64,000 bases of DNA, taken from Thalassotalea marina (GTDB lineage Bacteria > Pseudomonadota > Gammaproteobacteria > Enterobacterales > Alteromonadaceae). The position numbers and the translations under genes are program-made. The notes below the pieces were generated by a model. That model was not told where the DNA came from, did not search any database, and worked only from the letters and a program-made list of their open reading frames with translations. Shown here in pieces: positions 11,181 through 21,203 of the stretch (position 1 is its first letter; each line of letters begins with the position of its first letter). The stretch spans positions 124,001-188,000 of the forward strand of contig NZ_BNCK01000004.1 in the NCBI RefSeq assembly GCF_014656435.1. Reading direction: 5' to 3'.

Positions 11181-13972
11181 TCTTTTCTAAATTTTTTAAA
11201 CCTACATGGCAACATAAAGATAGTGCTGTTCGAATAGAAGCTATCAACAATGAGCTCTCTTTAAAAGTTGATGAACATTACAATGTCTTGATGGAACTTG
11301 CTAAAAATGATGAAAGTGAACTAGTTAGACGTTCTGCATTATTAAAAATTAACAGTTTGTCTGTTTGGTACGAAGCGAGCCAAAGTAATTCAATGAATGC
11401 GGTTAAAGCTTTTTCTGAAAAACAAGTAGAAAAAGTGCTGCTAGGTCATCATGACATTAGGCTAACGACCAAAGACAAAAAACAATTTATTAATGAAAAA
11501 CTAAAAGCGAGCCTGTTAGAAAACTGGCTAAAAGCTGAAACTGATGCTGACGTTGTTGTTGCGCTATATCACCGAGTCAATAAACCACAATTATTGCATT
11601 CGGTGTTTAAGCAACATCAAGATGAAGCAGTACAATTAGCATTAATTGAACATTGTACTACCAGTGAAGGTTTAGACAAGTTATTAAAAGTAGCTGTTAA
11701 CCCAGCAGTTAAACAGACAATAGAAAATATATTAAATAAAGAAAAAGAACTTCAAGAAAAACCATTAAAGGTTACTAAAGCTGCGCAATTAGTGCTATCG
11801 AAATATTTAGCATTAAAAGATGCAAAGGACTATCAACTAGCCCTTGAGAATAAATCGCAGCTTATTGAAGAGTGGCGGACATTAACCAACGAATTTTCTT
11901 GCTTATCAGATGAACAACGTGACACTTTGCTTAATCGTTTTCAAGAAATTGAAAATACGGTTCAAAAAGTGCTCGCGCCACAAGCCGAAGCATACGAGCA
12001 AGAAAAAATAGCGCAAGAGTTAACATTAAAGCGCCAAGAAACCTTATCTAGCTTCAAAAAGCAACAAAAGGAAATCGACCAAAAAATTACACAAGCTATT
12101 TTTGACACTAATACGGTTGATGAGACAAGCACAAACCAAGAAATCGATAACCTGATTGAGCAAGTTCAGGCGTCAGTTATTCATAACAAAGATAAAACCG
12201 ACCTAGTTAATAAGCTTACATCTATAAGACAAAAGCTTAATAAATTGCCTCAAGTAGCAGAAGCGGTATCTTCTGCAACACACTTAATTTCCAAAATGTC
12301 ACAGGTGTCATTCCCTGAAACCATAGAACAGTTAGACGAAAAAGAGGGTGACTATAAGCGTTGGAAAAACGATTGGCGTGAAGTCAATAAAGCCGCATCT
12401 GGTGTATTGCCAGAATCTATTCATAACGCTTATTTAGAAATAAAAAATAATTGGGATAAAGCATTAGCGCCATTAATACAAGAACAAAAGAAACAGTTTC
12501 ATATTACCCAACGTAAGATCAAAGACGTAGCTCGTTTGATCAACTCAGGAAAATATAACGCAGCTTTTGGCGTGTTTAAGAAAGCCAACACCTTATATGA
12601 AAATTTAAGTGATATTCAAAAGAACAAGTTGCAACGCGAATTTCAAACGGTATCTGAAAAAATTGCTGATCTTAGTGATTGGGAGCACTATATTGCCACG
12701 CCGCGCAAACAAGAAATTTTAACTCAGATAACTGAACTTGCAGAATCTCCATTAACAGATCCAAACCAGCAAGCATCAAAAGTAAAATCATTCAGAAAAC
12801 TTTGGAATACCTTAGGGCACGCAGATGATGACATCGAACGTGACCTTAATGAACAGTTTAATTCTTTAAGTGAAAAAGCATTTGCGCCGTGTCGCTTGTA
12901 TTATGCAGAACAAGAAAAGTTGCGTGAAAGTCATTTAGTTGAAAGACAAAAAACATTGGCAGAAGCACAAACGTTAGCCGCTTTACCGATAGATGAGAAT
13001 CTAGATTGGAAACAATACGAGTCACAATTTAATCGATTAAAGCAAAAATGGCGTGATGCCGGAGAAGTTGACCGAGTAGCTTATCGCGAGTTAAATAGAG
13101 CATTTAAATCAGCTATTGAAACGGTAAAACAAGCAATAGATGTTAAACATCAACAAAGTATTGATGCTAAAAAACTTTTGATTGCTCAAGCTAACGAACT
13201 GTTACAAGCAGAAGATCTTAGTTATGCGGTAAATGAAGTTAAAGCACTACAAAGCAAATGGAAAGCACTTGGCTATAGTGGACCTAAACATGAAAACTCA
13301 CTTTGGAAAGAATTCAGAAAAATAAATGATGAGATTTTTGCCAAACGTAGTGAAGAATTTGTAGCCAATAAACAACTAGCACAGCAAGTAGAAGAAAGTT
13401 ATCAGGAAAAGATAAAAGACATCACTAAAGAACTTAAAAACAATGAGTTAGAAAGTGTGTTGGTTGTAACGCGTAACCTGAAAGACTTAGAAAAACAAGT
13501 GGATGTAAATGACAAGAACAATCGTGTCATTGAAAAATTGTTTAGAAATGAATTCAGTAAGCTTGAAAAGTTAGAACAAAATTTAAAAGCCAAGGCATTA
13601 ACTGAAAATTGGAAATTGGTATTTGATGCACTTCATTTTGGTGCTGAAAATGACATAGCAAATTTCAAACAGTTTAATGATATTTCTTCTGTTTGGCAAA
13701 AACGTTTGCTTGATAATCAAGCTAAAGCGGTAGGTGATTTGCAAAAAAGAATTGATAAAACGTTAGCTCTGGAAATTCTAGCAGGAAAGGAATCGCCAAA
13801 AGCTCAACAAGACAGACGTTTAGCACTTCAATTAGAGATGATGCAAGAGCAGATGAATTCCGGTCGGTTAAATTCCTTAGAGCAAGGGCTTAACGAGTGG
13901 TTAACTATTGGCAAAATCAATGTGCAAGACATACCTTTAATTGATAGAGCACAGGCTATATTCACAAACTAG
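11177..13972 (+). CDS. DUF349 repeat protein (large coiled-coil protein)
   Basis: A 931-residue, highly charged, almost entirely helical protein. At least four Trp-containing DUF349-type repeats are visible: around DYKRWKNDWREVN (about 390), SFRKLWNTLGHADDDIERDL (about 540), QFNRLKQKWRDAGEVDRVAY (about 620) and VKALQSKWKALGYSGPKHEN (about 695). Each is followed by a helix with an F..A or LW-F pattern. The N-terminal 250 residues are HEAT-like, then coiled coil. There is no signal peptide or membrane segment. Such proteins are widespread in gammaproteobacteria but have no settled role. It is the last gene of the unit, closed by a strong terminator. Confidence 0.8.
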   Translation: MIFSKFFKPTWQHKDSAVRIEAINNELSLKVDEHYNVLMELAKNDESELVRRSALLKINSLSVWYEASQSNSMNAVKAFSEKQVEKVLLGHHDIRLTTKDKKQFINEKLKASLLENWLKAETDADVVVALYHRVNKPQLLHSVFKQHQDEAVQLALIEHCTTSEGLDKLLKVAVNPAVKQTIENILNKEKELQEKPLKVTKAAQLVLSKYLALKDAKDYQLALENKSQLIEEWRTLTNEFSCLSDEQRDTLLNRFQEIENTVQKVLAPQAEAYEQEKIAQELTLKRQETLSSFKKQQKEIDQKITQAIFDTNTVDETSTNQEIDNLIEQVQASVIHNKDKTDLVNKLTSIRQKLNKLPQVAEAVSSATHLISKMSQVSFPETIEQLDEKEGDYKRWKNDWREVNKAASGVLPESIHNAYLEIKNNWDKALAPLIQEQKKQFHITQRKIKDVARLINSGKYNAAFGVFKKANTLYENLSDIQKNKLQREFQTVSEKIADLSDWEHYIATPRKQEILTQITELAESPLTDPNQQASKVKSFRKLWNTLGHADDDIERDLNEQFNSLSEKAFAPCRLYYAEQEKLRESHLVERQKTLAEAQTLAALPIDENLDWKQYESQFNRLKQKWRDAGEVDRVAYRELNRAFKSAIETVKQAIDVKHQQSIDAKKLLIAQANELLQAEDLSYAVNEVKALQSKWKALGYSGPKHENSLWKEFRKINDEIFAKRSEEFVANKQLAQQVEESYQEKIKDITKELKNNELESVLVVTRNLKDLEKQVDVNDKNNRVIEKLFRNEFSKLEKLEQNLKAKALTENWKLVFDALHFGAENDIANFKQFNDISSVWQKRLLDNQAKAVGDLQKRIDKTLALEILAGKESPKAQQDRRLALQLEMMQEQMNSGRLNSLEQGLNEWLTIGKINVQDIPLIDRAQAIFTN

Positions 13973-13990
13973 TAAACCTTAATTAAATAC

Positions 13991-14026
13991 AAAGCCACAG
14001 CAGAAATGTTGTGGCTTTTTTTTTGG
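13991..14026 (+). terminator. Intrinsic terminator after the DUF349 gene
   Basis: A 9-bp perfect stem AAAGCCACA / TGTGGCTTT (13991-13999 with 14010-14018) with a 10-base loop, running into a tract of nine T. Confidence 0.9.
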
Positions 14027-14072
14027 CTTAGAAAATTGCTGCTATAGTTTTAATAACTGTAGGAGTACTGAT

Positions 14073-15152
14073 ATGAAAGTTGTGTTATTGCTCGTGTTAT
14101 GTTTCGTGCATAACTACTGCCTCGCTATCAATGTTGTATTTGTTAATCCTTCTGTCCCTGGTACTCCCTTTTGGGATCGTGTTACGGCGGTAGCAAAAGC
14201 AGCAGCTCAAGATTTATCCATAAACCTTGAAGTCGTTTATGGTGAAGATAATCGTATTTCTAATCTCGAAGTTATTGAAGAACTTGCTGCGCGTAAAAAC
14301 AAACCTGCCTATGTAATTTTTATGCCTTTTGATGGAACAGCTGAGCGAATGTTTGGTAGCTTAAACGCGTCTAAAATTCCTTTTATAACGGTCGAACGTA
14401 CACTGCAAATTAGTGAACAACAAAAAATCGGCTTCCCTGGTGAAATTTTTGAGTATTGGATTGGCGAAGTTTTTCACGATAACGAATACGCAGGTAATTT
14501 ACTTGCTGAAAGGCTAATTGCGGAAGCGAAGAAACATAACCCAGAGCAAAACTTAGTTGCTATTGGTATTTCTGGAAGTTTTAGTGGTGAATCCTCAGAT
14601 AGAACTCGTGGACTAGAACGGGCAATTGCAGATCATAAAGAAGTGCAATTGGCGCAAGTAGTTCCTGCCATATGGAGTCGAGAAAGAAGCAGGCACATCA
14701 TTCATCAGCTAACTTCACGTTTTGGCAAAATAGATGTGGCATGGGCAGCATCTGATGGTATGGCATTAGGTATTTTAGATTCGGTAAAAAGTGGCCACGG
14801 CACAAATATTAATAAAGACATGAAAATTGGTGGTATTGATTGGACGGGCGAGGGAATTGACAGAATTCGTGCTGGGGAGCTGACTGCAAGTGTTGGTGGT
14901 CACTTTATGCAAACAGCTTGGGCGTTAGTGAAGATTTATGATCAGGAGCATGGCAAAACAATTTTCAAAGGCGGTGACATGGGACGCACCTACGATTTAG
15001 AAATAATAGACAGGTCAAATATCCATCTGTATGGAATTTTATCGAAGAAAGTAGATTGGACTAAAGTGGATTTTAAAAATTTCACCTTAACCCACACAAA
15101 ATCACCGCAGTATAACTTTTCCTTTGAAAAAATGATCAGAGCGCTTTATTAA
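14073..15152 (+). CDS. Stand-alone periplasmic sugar-type binding protein (type I PBP fold)
   Basis: A 359-residue protein with a signal peptide (MKVVLLLVLCFVHNYCLA) followed by a type I periplasmic-binding fold of the ribose/LuxP kind. The first strand is INVVFVNPSVPGTPFWDRV, then EVVYGEDNRISNLEVIEEL, VIFMPFDGTAERMF, and the C-lobe DVAWAASDGMALGILDSV and KIGGIDWTGEGIDRI. No ABC permease, ATPase or sensor kinase gene is adjacent. It therefore either serves a distant transporter or acts as the ligand-binding partner of a receptor. A clear paralogue is encoded at 44933-46054. The gene converges on ansA with a 4-bp overlap of 3' ends. Confidence 0.78.
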   Translation: MKVVLLLVLCFVHNYCLAINVVFVNPSVPGTPFWDRVTAVAKAAAQDLSINLEVVYGEDNRISNLEVIEELAARKNKPAYVIFMPFDGTAERMFGSLNASKIPFITVERTLQISEQQKIGFPGEIFEYWIGEVFHDNEYAGNLLAERLIAEAKKHNPEQNLVAIGISGSFSGESSDRTRGLERAIADHKEVQLAQVVPAIWSRERSRHIIHQLTSRFGKIDVAWAASDGMALGILDSVKSGHGTNINKDMKIGGIDWTGEGIDRIRAGELTASVGGHFMQTAWALVKIYDQEHGKTIFKGGDMGRTYDLEIIDRSNIHLYGILSKKVDWTKVDFKNFTLTHTKSPQYNFSFEKMIRALY

Positions 15153-16156
15153 GCACTCAATTCACCACGTAAGTTTTCTAGCAGTTTCGATTTAATCTCT
15201 GCATTAGATAAAGGCTGGCTTAGCAAATAATGCAATTTGGTTAAGGTAGCTTCTAATGTCATATCTTGACCACTTACTACACCACAGTTACTCAATGAAG
15301 TGCCAGTGGCGTAACCTCCCATATTAACTTTGCCTTTAATACATTGGCTACAGTTGACAATAATAATGCCGTTTTTATTTGCTTGTTCCAAACATGCTAA
15401 CAATGCTTCATCTTGTGGTGCATTACCAACACCATAACTTTTAATAATCAAAGCCTTAACAGGCTGTTTAATAACATTTGCAACCAACTCACTACTTATA
15501 CCTGGGTATAAATGTACAACACCAATAGGCTGTGGCGTGATTTTTGTTAGTGTCAGTGGTAATTGCTCAGGCTCGGATAAAGCACCACTAATCAACTTAA
15601 TATTAATACCAGCTTCCAGTAAGGGTGGCATATTGGGTGATTCAAATGCGTTAAAGCCATCTGCATAGGCCTTAATTGCTCTATTTCCCCTAAATAGCTG
15701 ATTATTAAAAAACAATCCAACTTCATTGATAGGGTAGTTTGCGGCAATAAACAATGAATTTAGCAAATTAACTTGCCCGTCTGAGCGCAGTTGACTAAAG
15801 GGGATCTGCGATCCAGTGACAATGACAGGCTTGGATAAGTTTTCAAACATAAACGAGAGTGCTGAACTGGTATATGCCATGGTATCGGTGCCGTGTAGTA
15901 CGACAAATCCATCATACTCATCATAATGAGAAGCAATGTCGTCTGCTATGCGCTGCCATTCTGAAGGCGTCATGTTCGACGAGTCAATAAGCGGGTGGTA
16001 CTCTTTGATAGTAAATTCAGGCATCTCTTCACGATAGAAATCAGGCATCTTTTGAATGGATTCAGTTAAGTGACCTTTAACTGGAATATAACCCTTATCA
16101 CTTGATTTCATCCCGATTGTACCGCCTGTATAGGCGACATAGATTTTTTTCTTCAT
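15149..16156 (-). CDS. ansA: Type I (cytoplasmic) L-asparaginase
   Basis: A 335-residue asparaginase hydrolysing L-asparagine to aspartate and ammonia. The catalytic TGGTIG is at residues 10-15, and the second active-site motif HGTDTMAYTSSALSF is near 90-105. VTGSQIPFSQLRSDGQVNLL and KSYGVGNAPQ are also typical of the AnsA branch. There is no signal peptide, which marks it as the low-affinity cytoplasmic enzyme rather than AnsB. It is followed (on the minus strand) by the convergent end of the binding-protein gene. The sppA terminator lies upstream, so ansA has its own promoter. Confidence 0.93.
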   Translation of the reverse strand: MKKKIYVAYTGGTIGMKSSDKGYIPVKGHLTESIQKMPDFYREEMPEFTIKEYHPLIDSSNMTPSEWQRIADDIASHYDEYDGFVVLHGTDTMAYTSSALSFMFENLSKPVIVTGSQIPFSQLRSDGQVNLLNSLFIAANYPINEVGLFFNNQLFRGNRAIKAYADGFNAFESPNMPPLLEAGINIKLISGALSEPEQLPLTLTKITPQPIGVVHLYPGISSELVANVIKQPVKALIIKSYGVGNAPQDEALLACLEQANKNGIIIVNCSQCIKGKVNMGGYATGTSLSNCGVVSGQDMTLEATLTKLHYLLSQPLSNAEIKSKLLENLRGELSA

Positions 16157-16222
16157 ACTAGCCTTACCATCATTAATTGAATGCGAGAGTTTTTATTTAT
16201 CGGTGCTTAATTATTTTACGAA

Positions 16223-16248
16223 TAAAAAACCCCGCATTAAGCGGGGCA
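16223..16248 (-). terminator. Intrinsic terminator after sppA
   Basis: Read on the minus strand: a 6-bp GC stem CCCCGC / GCGGGG (16241-16246 with 16230-16235) with a TTAAT loop, followed by TTTTTTATT. It lies about 30 bp after the sppA stop and upstream of ansA. Confidence 0.88.
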
Positions 16249-16277
16249 GATGATACCAAAAGATAGTAAATTAGTAA

Positions 16278-18140
16278 TTAATTTATCTCACACGCTAAAC
16301 ACTTAGCGTAGATCCCTTGTGGGTCATTTAATTCATTAATCGCTTTAAATTCAGTCTTCAATGTTTTAATGAAAGAATCTAGTGGCGTTGCTGTGGTAAC
16401 AGTGTTACTAACAGGTAAAAACTGAGCAGTTTCTGAAAAGAAGTTTTTCCAAAATATGTCTTCTGGAGATAATTCTTTTTCTATTAAAATTTCTTGGTAA
16501 TCATCAAGTTTTGCTAAATCAGCCGCGAGGCTTACTGCATCATCTAAATCGCCAAGTTCATCAACTAAACCTAATTGATGCGCTTGAGTACCTGACCAAA
16601 CTCTACCTTGTGCAATTTTATCAACTTGAGCAAGTGTCATGTTACGATTGTTGGCAACAAGCTCAATAAAGTCTTGATAGCCACGTTCAATGCTTAACTG
16701 AAATATTTGTGACACACCTTTACTTAAACCTTGGGTAATGCCTGCTCCTGCAAGATCTGTAGTTCCTACACCATCAGTAAAGATACCAACTTTTTCTAAC
16801 GTATTTTCAAAGGTCATTAAAAAGCCGTAAATACCAATAGAGCCCGTGATCGTTGTAGGTGAAGCGATAATTTTGTCTGCTGGCGCTGAAATCCAATAAC
16901 CACCAGAAGCGGCATAAGTTCCCATCGATGCAACAACCGGTTTACCGGCTTCTTTTATTAGCTCAATTTCTTGTCGAATAACATCTGAAGCAAAAGCACT
17001 GCCGCCTGGGCTATCAACACGTAAAACAACGGCTTTAACACTGTCATCTAGTCGTGCCTGGCGTAAATAACTTGCAGTACTATCGCCACCAATTGAACCT
17101 GGTCCACGTGTTCCATCTAAGATAACACCTTTTGCAACAATAACTGCTACTGAATCTTTATTTGGATTAACGAGAGGGACAATTGGCGCTGTTGCTTTTA
17201 AGTACTTTCTAAAACCAATGGCATGATAAACATCGTCTTCATCGCTACCAACAATTTCACTAATGGCGCTGTTCATTTCATGACGATTTTTCAATTCATC
17301 AACCCAGTGGTTGTTCAGCGCATATTGCGCTATTTTACCATCAGCTTTTTCGAGCTTATCAATTAAGGTGGTGATAGATTCATCGAAATTATCTACTTTA
17401 AATTGGCGACGAGCAGCAACGTCAGTTTTATATTGTGTCCACAAGTCGTTTAACCATGCTTGGTTGGCTTCTTTAGCTTCTGGAGACATATCATCTCGCA
17501 TGTATGGCTCAACAGCAGATTTATAAGTGCCAACGCGAAACACATGTTGTGAAATTGCTAGTTTGTCTAATGCAGATTTAAAATAAAGTTGATATCTACC
17601 GTAACCGTCTAACAACAACCATCCATTAGGATCCAACCAAATTTCATCAGCCAAAGTGGCAATGTAATACTGTGCTTGGGTATATCCATCACCAATGGCA
17701 ATAACTCTTTTACCTGAAGATTTAAATCGCTCAATTGCTTTTGCGATCATTTTCACTTTAGTAATACTAGCGCTGGAAATACCTTGAGGTTTTAACACTA
17801 GTAGCTTAATTCTGTTGTCGTTTTTAGCGCGTTCAATAACATCGATTACGTCTTGAACTAAAACTTCTGGACTTTCTTGTGGCTGGTCTAATGCTTCATT
17901 AACAAAAACTTCCATTGGATCAACTTCAACTTTTTGCTCAACCAAGTCGCCATGCAAATCCAACACTAATGCTGCAGAAGGGGGAATTTTTATTTGCTCT
18001 TCATCACTTGCAAGTGCAACTAGAAAGATCAAAATGATAGTAAAGAAAATTAAATTAATAATAATTTTACGTGTGGTATTAAGTAAATGAAAAATACTTC
18101 GGCTTATCCTTGAAAAAGCGCCTGGTTGATTATCGCTCAT
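16278..18140 (-). CDS. sppA: Signal peptide peptidase SppA, long (67 kDa) form
   Basis: A 620-residue inner-membrane serine protease that digests cleaved signal peptides. One N-terminal anchor spans about residues 24-45. Two tandem ClpP-like domains follow. The general-base lysine is K207 in RVGTYKSAVEPYM of the first domain, and the nucleophile is S412 in YAASGGYWIS of the second, matching the E. coli K209/S409 arrangement. RVDSPGGSAFASDVIRQEIE forms the substrate groove. Length equals the E. coli-type enzyme (618). It is monocistronic, with a terminator downstream. Confidence 0.95.
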   Translation of the reverse strand: MSDNQPGAFSRISRSIFHLLNTTRKIIINLIFFTIILIFLVALASDEEQIKIPPSAALVLDLHGDLVEQKVEVDPMEVFVNEALDQPQESPEVLVQDVIDVIERAKNDNRIKLLVLKPQGISSASITKVKMIAKAIERFKSSGKRVIAIGDGYTQAQYYIATLADEIWLDPNGWLLLDGYGRYQLYFKSALDKLAISQHVFRVGTYKSAVEPYMRDDMSPEAKEANQAWLNDLWTQYKTDVAARRQFKVDNFDESITTLIDKLEKADGKIAQYALNNHWVDELKNRHEMNSAISEIVGSDEDDVYHAIGFRKYLKATAPIVPLVNPNKDSVAVIVAKGVILDGTRGPGSIGGDSTASYLRQARLDDSVKAVVLRVDSPGGSAFASDVIRQEIELIKEAGKPVVASMGTYAASGGYWISAPADKIIASPTTITGSIGIYGFLMTFENTLEKVGIFTDGVGTTDLAGAGITQGLSKGVSQIFQLSIERGYQDFIELVANNRNMTLAQVDKIAQGRVWSGTQAHQLGLVDELGDLDDAVSLAADLAKLDDYQEILIEKELSPEDIFWKNFFSETAQFLPVSNTVTTATPLDSFIKTLKTEFKAINELNDPQGIYAKCLACEIN

Positions 18141-18319
18141 ATATTCTCTAACTCGTTAACTTTGTTGTATATGCTATATAAAACTCGATCACTAATGTAG
18201 TCGAAAATGTAATAAATTAAATTAATTAGTCCTTTAAGCTTAATGAATTCATCACAAATATTGAAATTTAATTACTAGACTTAAGTTCTAATGGGTATTG
18301 TTAATAAAAAAGTTAGTCT

Positions 18320-19024
18320 ATGAAAATCATTCAATATTACCAAAGTGCTGTTAAAAATTTAGTGTATCTCGACGGTATACCTGCCTTGCTACTCAGGCTA
18401 GTGCTAGCACCAACCATGATAATTGCTGGCTATGGCAAACTAAATTTATCAAACCCTGATGTTTCTGGTATATCTTCTCTTACTGCTAGTAGCAGTGTTG
18501 TTGAGTGGTTTGGTAATAATGAATGGGGATTAGGATTACCATTTCCAGAGCTGTTAGCAAACTTAGCCGCTTGGACCGAGTTCTTGGGTGGTTGGATGTT
18601 AGTTATTGGTTTATTTACACGACTGATAAGTATTCCGTTAATGGTCACTATGTTTATTGCCGCTACAACAGTGCATTGGCAACATGGTTGGTTTGCTGTT
18701 GCCCCAAGTAATCCTGACTTTAGTCCAGCTAAAGTTGTTGCTTGGTTTGGTGTTGAAAAAGCGCAAGAAAGCTTAAATAATAGTGAACAAGTGTCCATTC
18801 GTTTAAATAAAATGAAAGATATTTTAGAAGAAAATGGCAACACAGATTGGTTGTATGCCAAGGGGAATATCGCCGTGTTAAATAACGGTATTGAGCATGC
18901 TGCAACATACTTTATCATGTTGTTAGCACTAATTTTTATTGGCGGTGGGCGATTTACTAGTGCCGACTATTACCTATATACTTATTGGCTGAAACAAAAA
19001 AAATTTGCCAATAATCATTTATGA
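18320..19024 (+). CDS. DoxX family membrane protein
   Basis: A 234-residue protein with four hydrophobic helices in the DoxX arrangement: LLLRLVLAPTMIIAGYGKLN at the N-terminus, then an insert, then LLANLAAWTEFLGGWMLVIGLFTRLISIPLMVTMFIAA with the typical E.xGG and TR motifs, and a last helix near residue 205. The roughly 60-residue loop between helices 3 and 4 is longer than usual for DoxX. Members are linked to quinone or thiosulfate redox chemistry, but the function here is open. Its stop overlaps the next start by 4 bases, tying it to a nitroreductase. Confidence 0.8.
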   Translation: MKIIQYYQSAVKNLVYLDGIPALLLRLVLAPTMIIAGYGKLNLSNPDVSGISSLTASSSVVEWFGNNEWGLGLPFPELLANLAAWTEFLGGWMLVIGLFTRLISIPLMVTMFIAATTVHWQHGWFAVAPSNPDFSPAKVVAWFGVEKAQESLNNSEQVSIRLNKMKDILEENGNTDWLYAKGNIAVLNNGIEHAATYFIMLLALIFIGGGRFTSADYYLYTYWLKQKKFANNHL

Positions 19025-19569
19025 ACGCCATAGAACTACTTTTATCTAGACAATCAGATCCACTATTAACTGTACCCGCACCGAGCCAAGGTGATCTAAA
19101 AACCATTTTAACCGCTGGTATGCGGGTGCCAGATCATGCGGCTTTAGCACCTTTTCATTTTACTGTCGTTCAAGATGAAGCGCTTCAGAAGTTAAGTGAT
19201 ATTTATGTTGAAGCCGTTAAAAAGCAGGGTGTTGACCAAGCAAAGTTAGATAAAACCGCAAAAATGCCATTTCGTGCGCCACTCATCATTGTGGTAAGTA
19301 CCAAGTACCAAGAGCACGACAAAGTTCCTCATCAGGAACAGTTGATCACCGCAGGTTGTTGTACACATGCGATGCAAATGGCCGCTTTTGCACTAGGTTA
19401 TGGAGCAATGTGGCGCACAGGTGACTTAGCGTTTAATAACGATGTAAAGGTGGCGTTGAACATAGATGAAAAAGACGATATTGCTGGGTTTTTATATATA
19501 GGAACTAAAGCCAAAACCTTACCGACTAAACCTGAACGATATTTTGAAGCTAACGTTACGTACTTGTAA
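19021..19569 (+). CDS. Nitroreductase family protein (YdjA-like)
   Basis: A 182-residue flavoprotein of the small YdjA-type nitroreductase branch. The FMN-binding start NAIELLLSRQSDPLLTVPAP, the RVPDHAALAPFHFTVV segment, the RAPLIIVVST strand and the AGCCTHAMQMAAFALGYGAMWRTG helix are characteristic. The last segment, IAGFLYIGTK, closes the fold. It is NAD(P)H-dependent with an unknown natural substrate. It is co-translated with the DoxX gene (4-bp overlap), so the two may form a small quinone/nitro-compound redox pair; that is inference. A bidirectional terminator follows. Confidence 0.85.
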   Translation: MNAIELLLSRQSDPLLTVPAPSQGDLKTILTAGMRVPDHAALAPFHFTVVQDEALQKLSDIYVEAVKKQGVDQAKLDKTAKMPFRAPLIIVVSTKYQEHDKVPHQEQLITAGCCTHAMQMAAFALGYGAMWRTGDLAFNNDVKVALNIDEKDDIAGFLYIGTKAKTLPTKPERYFEANVTYL

Positions 19570-19602
19570 TTAACACAGGAAAATATACAGTCACTAAATA
19601 AG

Positions 19603-19630
19603 AAAAAAGCCGCAAATCAGCGGCTTTTTG
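19603..19630. terminator. Bidirectional terminator between nitroreductase and asnS
   Basis: Stem AAAAAAGCCGC / GCGGCTTTTT (19603-19613 with 19620-19629) with loop AAATCA. A tracts and T tracts flank both sides, so it can stop transcription from either convergent gene. Confidence 0.88.
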
Positions 19631-19655
19631 TTAGGCTTTTACAAATTGTTTGCAA

Positions 19656-21056
19656 TTAATAGGCAGCATTTTTTGGTGTACGAGGGAATGGGATCACGTC
19701 TCTAACGTTTTGCATACCTGTAGCGTAAGCAACTAAACGTTCAAAACCTAAACCGAAGCCAGAATGCGGCACAGTACCATAACGACGTAAGTCACGATAC
19801 CAGCTGTAATCTGCAGGATCTAAGTCCATTTCCTTCATTCGTGCGTCTAACACGTCTAAACGCTCTTCACGTTGGCTACCACCAACAATTTCACCAATGC
19901 CTGGTGCTAAAATGTCCATTGCGGCAACAGTTTTACCGTCGTCATTTAAACGCATGTAGAACGATTTAATATCTTTCGGGTAGTTTTGTAAAACTACTGG
20001 ACCACCAACGTGCTCTTCCGCTAAATAACGTTCATGCTCAGAATTTAAATCTACACCCCAAGACACTGGATTTTCAAACGTCTTGCCACAGTTTTCAAGA
20101 ATCTCTATGGCATCAGTGTAATCCATGCGGACAAAATCACTGTTGATCACAGCATTTAAACGATCGATAACGGTTTTATCAACACGTTGTTGGAAAAACG
20201 CCATATCATCAGCACGTTCTTCTAATAATGCACTAAATACGTACTTTAACATTTCTTCTGCTAACGTTGCTGCATCACCTAAATCAGCAAATGCGATTTC
20301 TGGCTCTACCATCCAAAACTCAGCTAAATGGCGGCTGGTGTTAGAGTTTTCTGCACGGAACGTTGGACCAAAAGTATAAACTTTTGATAAGGCTGAACAA
20401 TATGTTTCAACGTTTAATTGGCCAGAAACCGTTAAGAACGTCTCTTTACCAAAAAAGTCTTCACTGTAGTCAATATCGCCTTTCTCAGTGCGTGGTAAGT
20501 TTTCCATGTCTAACGTACTAACACGGAACATTTCACCAGCGCCTTCACAGTCACTACCTGTGATCAGTGGTGTGCTGATCCAGTAATAACCTTTGCTATG
20601 CATAAAACGGTGAACCGCTTGTGCTAAACAGTTACGTACACGTGTTACTGCACCACCAATGTTAGTGCGAGGACGTAAGTGTGCATGCTCACGCAAAAAC
20701 TCAATAGAGTGACGTTTGGCAGCCATCGGGTAAGTATCTGGATCTTCTACAAAGCCCAATACTTCAACAGCAGTTGCTTGGATTTCAAACGACTGACCAT
20801 CACCCGGAGATTCAACTAAAATCCCTGTTACTTTTACTGAAGCACCAGCAGTTAACTTTAAAATTTCAGTTTGATAATTATTTAGCTCATTAGGCGCGAT
20901 CGCCTGAATAGTATCGAAACATGATCCATCATGGATCGCTAAGAAAGAAATACCGGCTTTTGAATCGCGACGAGTACGGATCCAACCATGCACAGTGATT
21001 TCTTCGTTAACAGGGTACTTGCCTGCTAACACATCAGTAATAGCAATAACTGACAT
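19656..21056 (-). CDS. asnS: Asparaginyl-tRNA synthetase
   Basis: A 466-residue class IIb synthetase. The N-terminal OB-fold anticodon-binding domain (residues 1-100) contains [26 protein letters not shown]. The catalytic core has motif 2 around [25 protein letters not shown] and motif 3 [29 protein letters not shown] at the C-terminus. The AsnRS rather than AspRS identity follows from the short architecture without the GAD insertion and from the [11 protein letters not shown] motif. It is transcribed alone on the minus strand. Confidence 0.96.
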   Translation of the reverse strand: MSVIAITDVLAGKYPVNEEITVHGWIRTRRDSKAGISFLAIHDGSCFDTIQAIAPNELNNYQTEILKLTAGASVKVTGILVESPGDGQSFEIQATAVEVLGFVEDPDTYPMAAKRHSIEFLREHAHLRPRTNIGGAVTRVRNCLAQAVHRFMHSKGYYWISTPLITGSDCEGAGEMFRVSTLDMENLPRTEKGDIDYSEDFFGKETFLTVSGQLNVETYCSALSKVYTFGPTFRAENSNTSRHLAEFWMVEPEIAFADLGDAATLAEEMLKYVFSALLEERADDMAFFQQRVDKTVIDRLNAVINSDFVRMDYTDAIEILENCGKTFENPVSWGVDLNSEHERYLAEEHVGGPVVLQNYPKDIKSFYMRLNDDGKTVAAMDILAPGIGEIVGGSQREERLDVLDARMKEMDLDPADYSWYRDLRRYGTVPHSGFGLGFERLVAYATGMQNVRDVIPFPRTPKNAAY

Positions 21057-21203
21057 TTATCAAACCTCTTGTATGCGTTGTTATAAACTTGTTCTTCAAT
21101 TTAAGGGCTGATATGTTACCGTGATGACGCTGTTAAACAAGTAAAAGTTTCAAATAAACCTAGATAAATTGGCAATAGTGTAATAATTGATGGAATAACC
21201 GAC

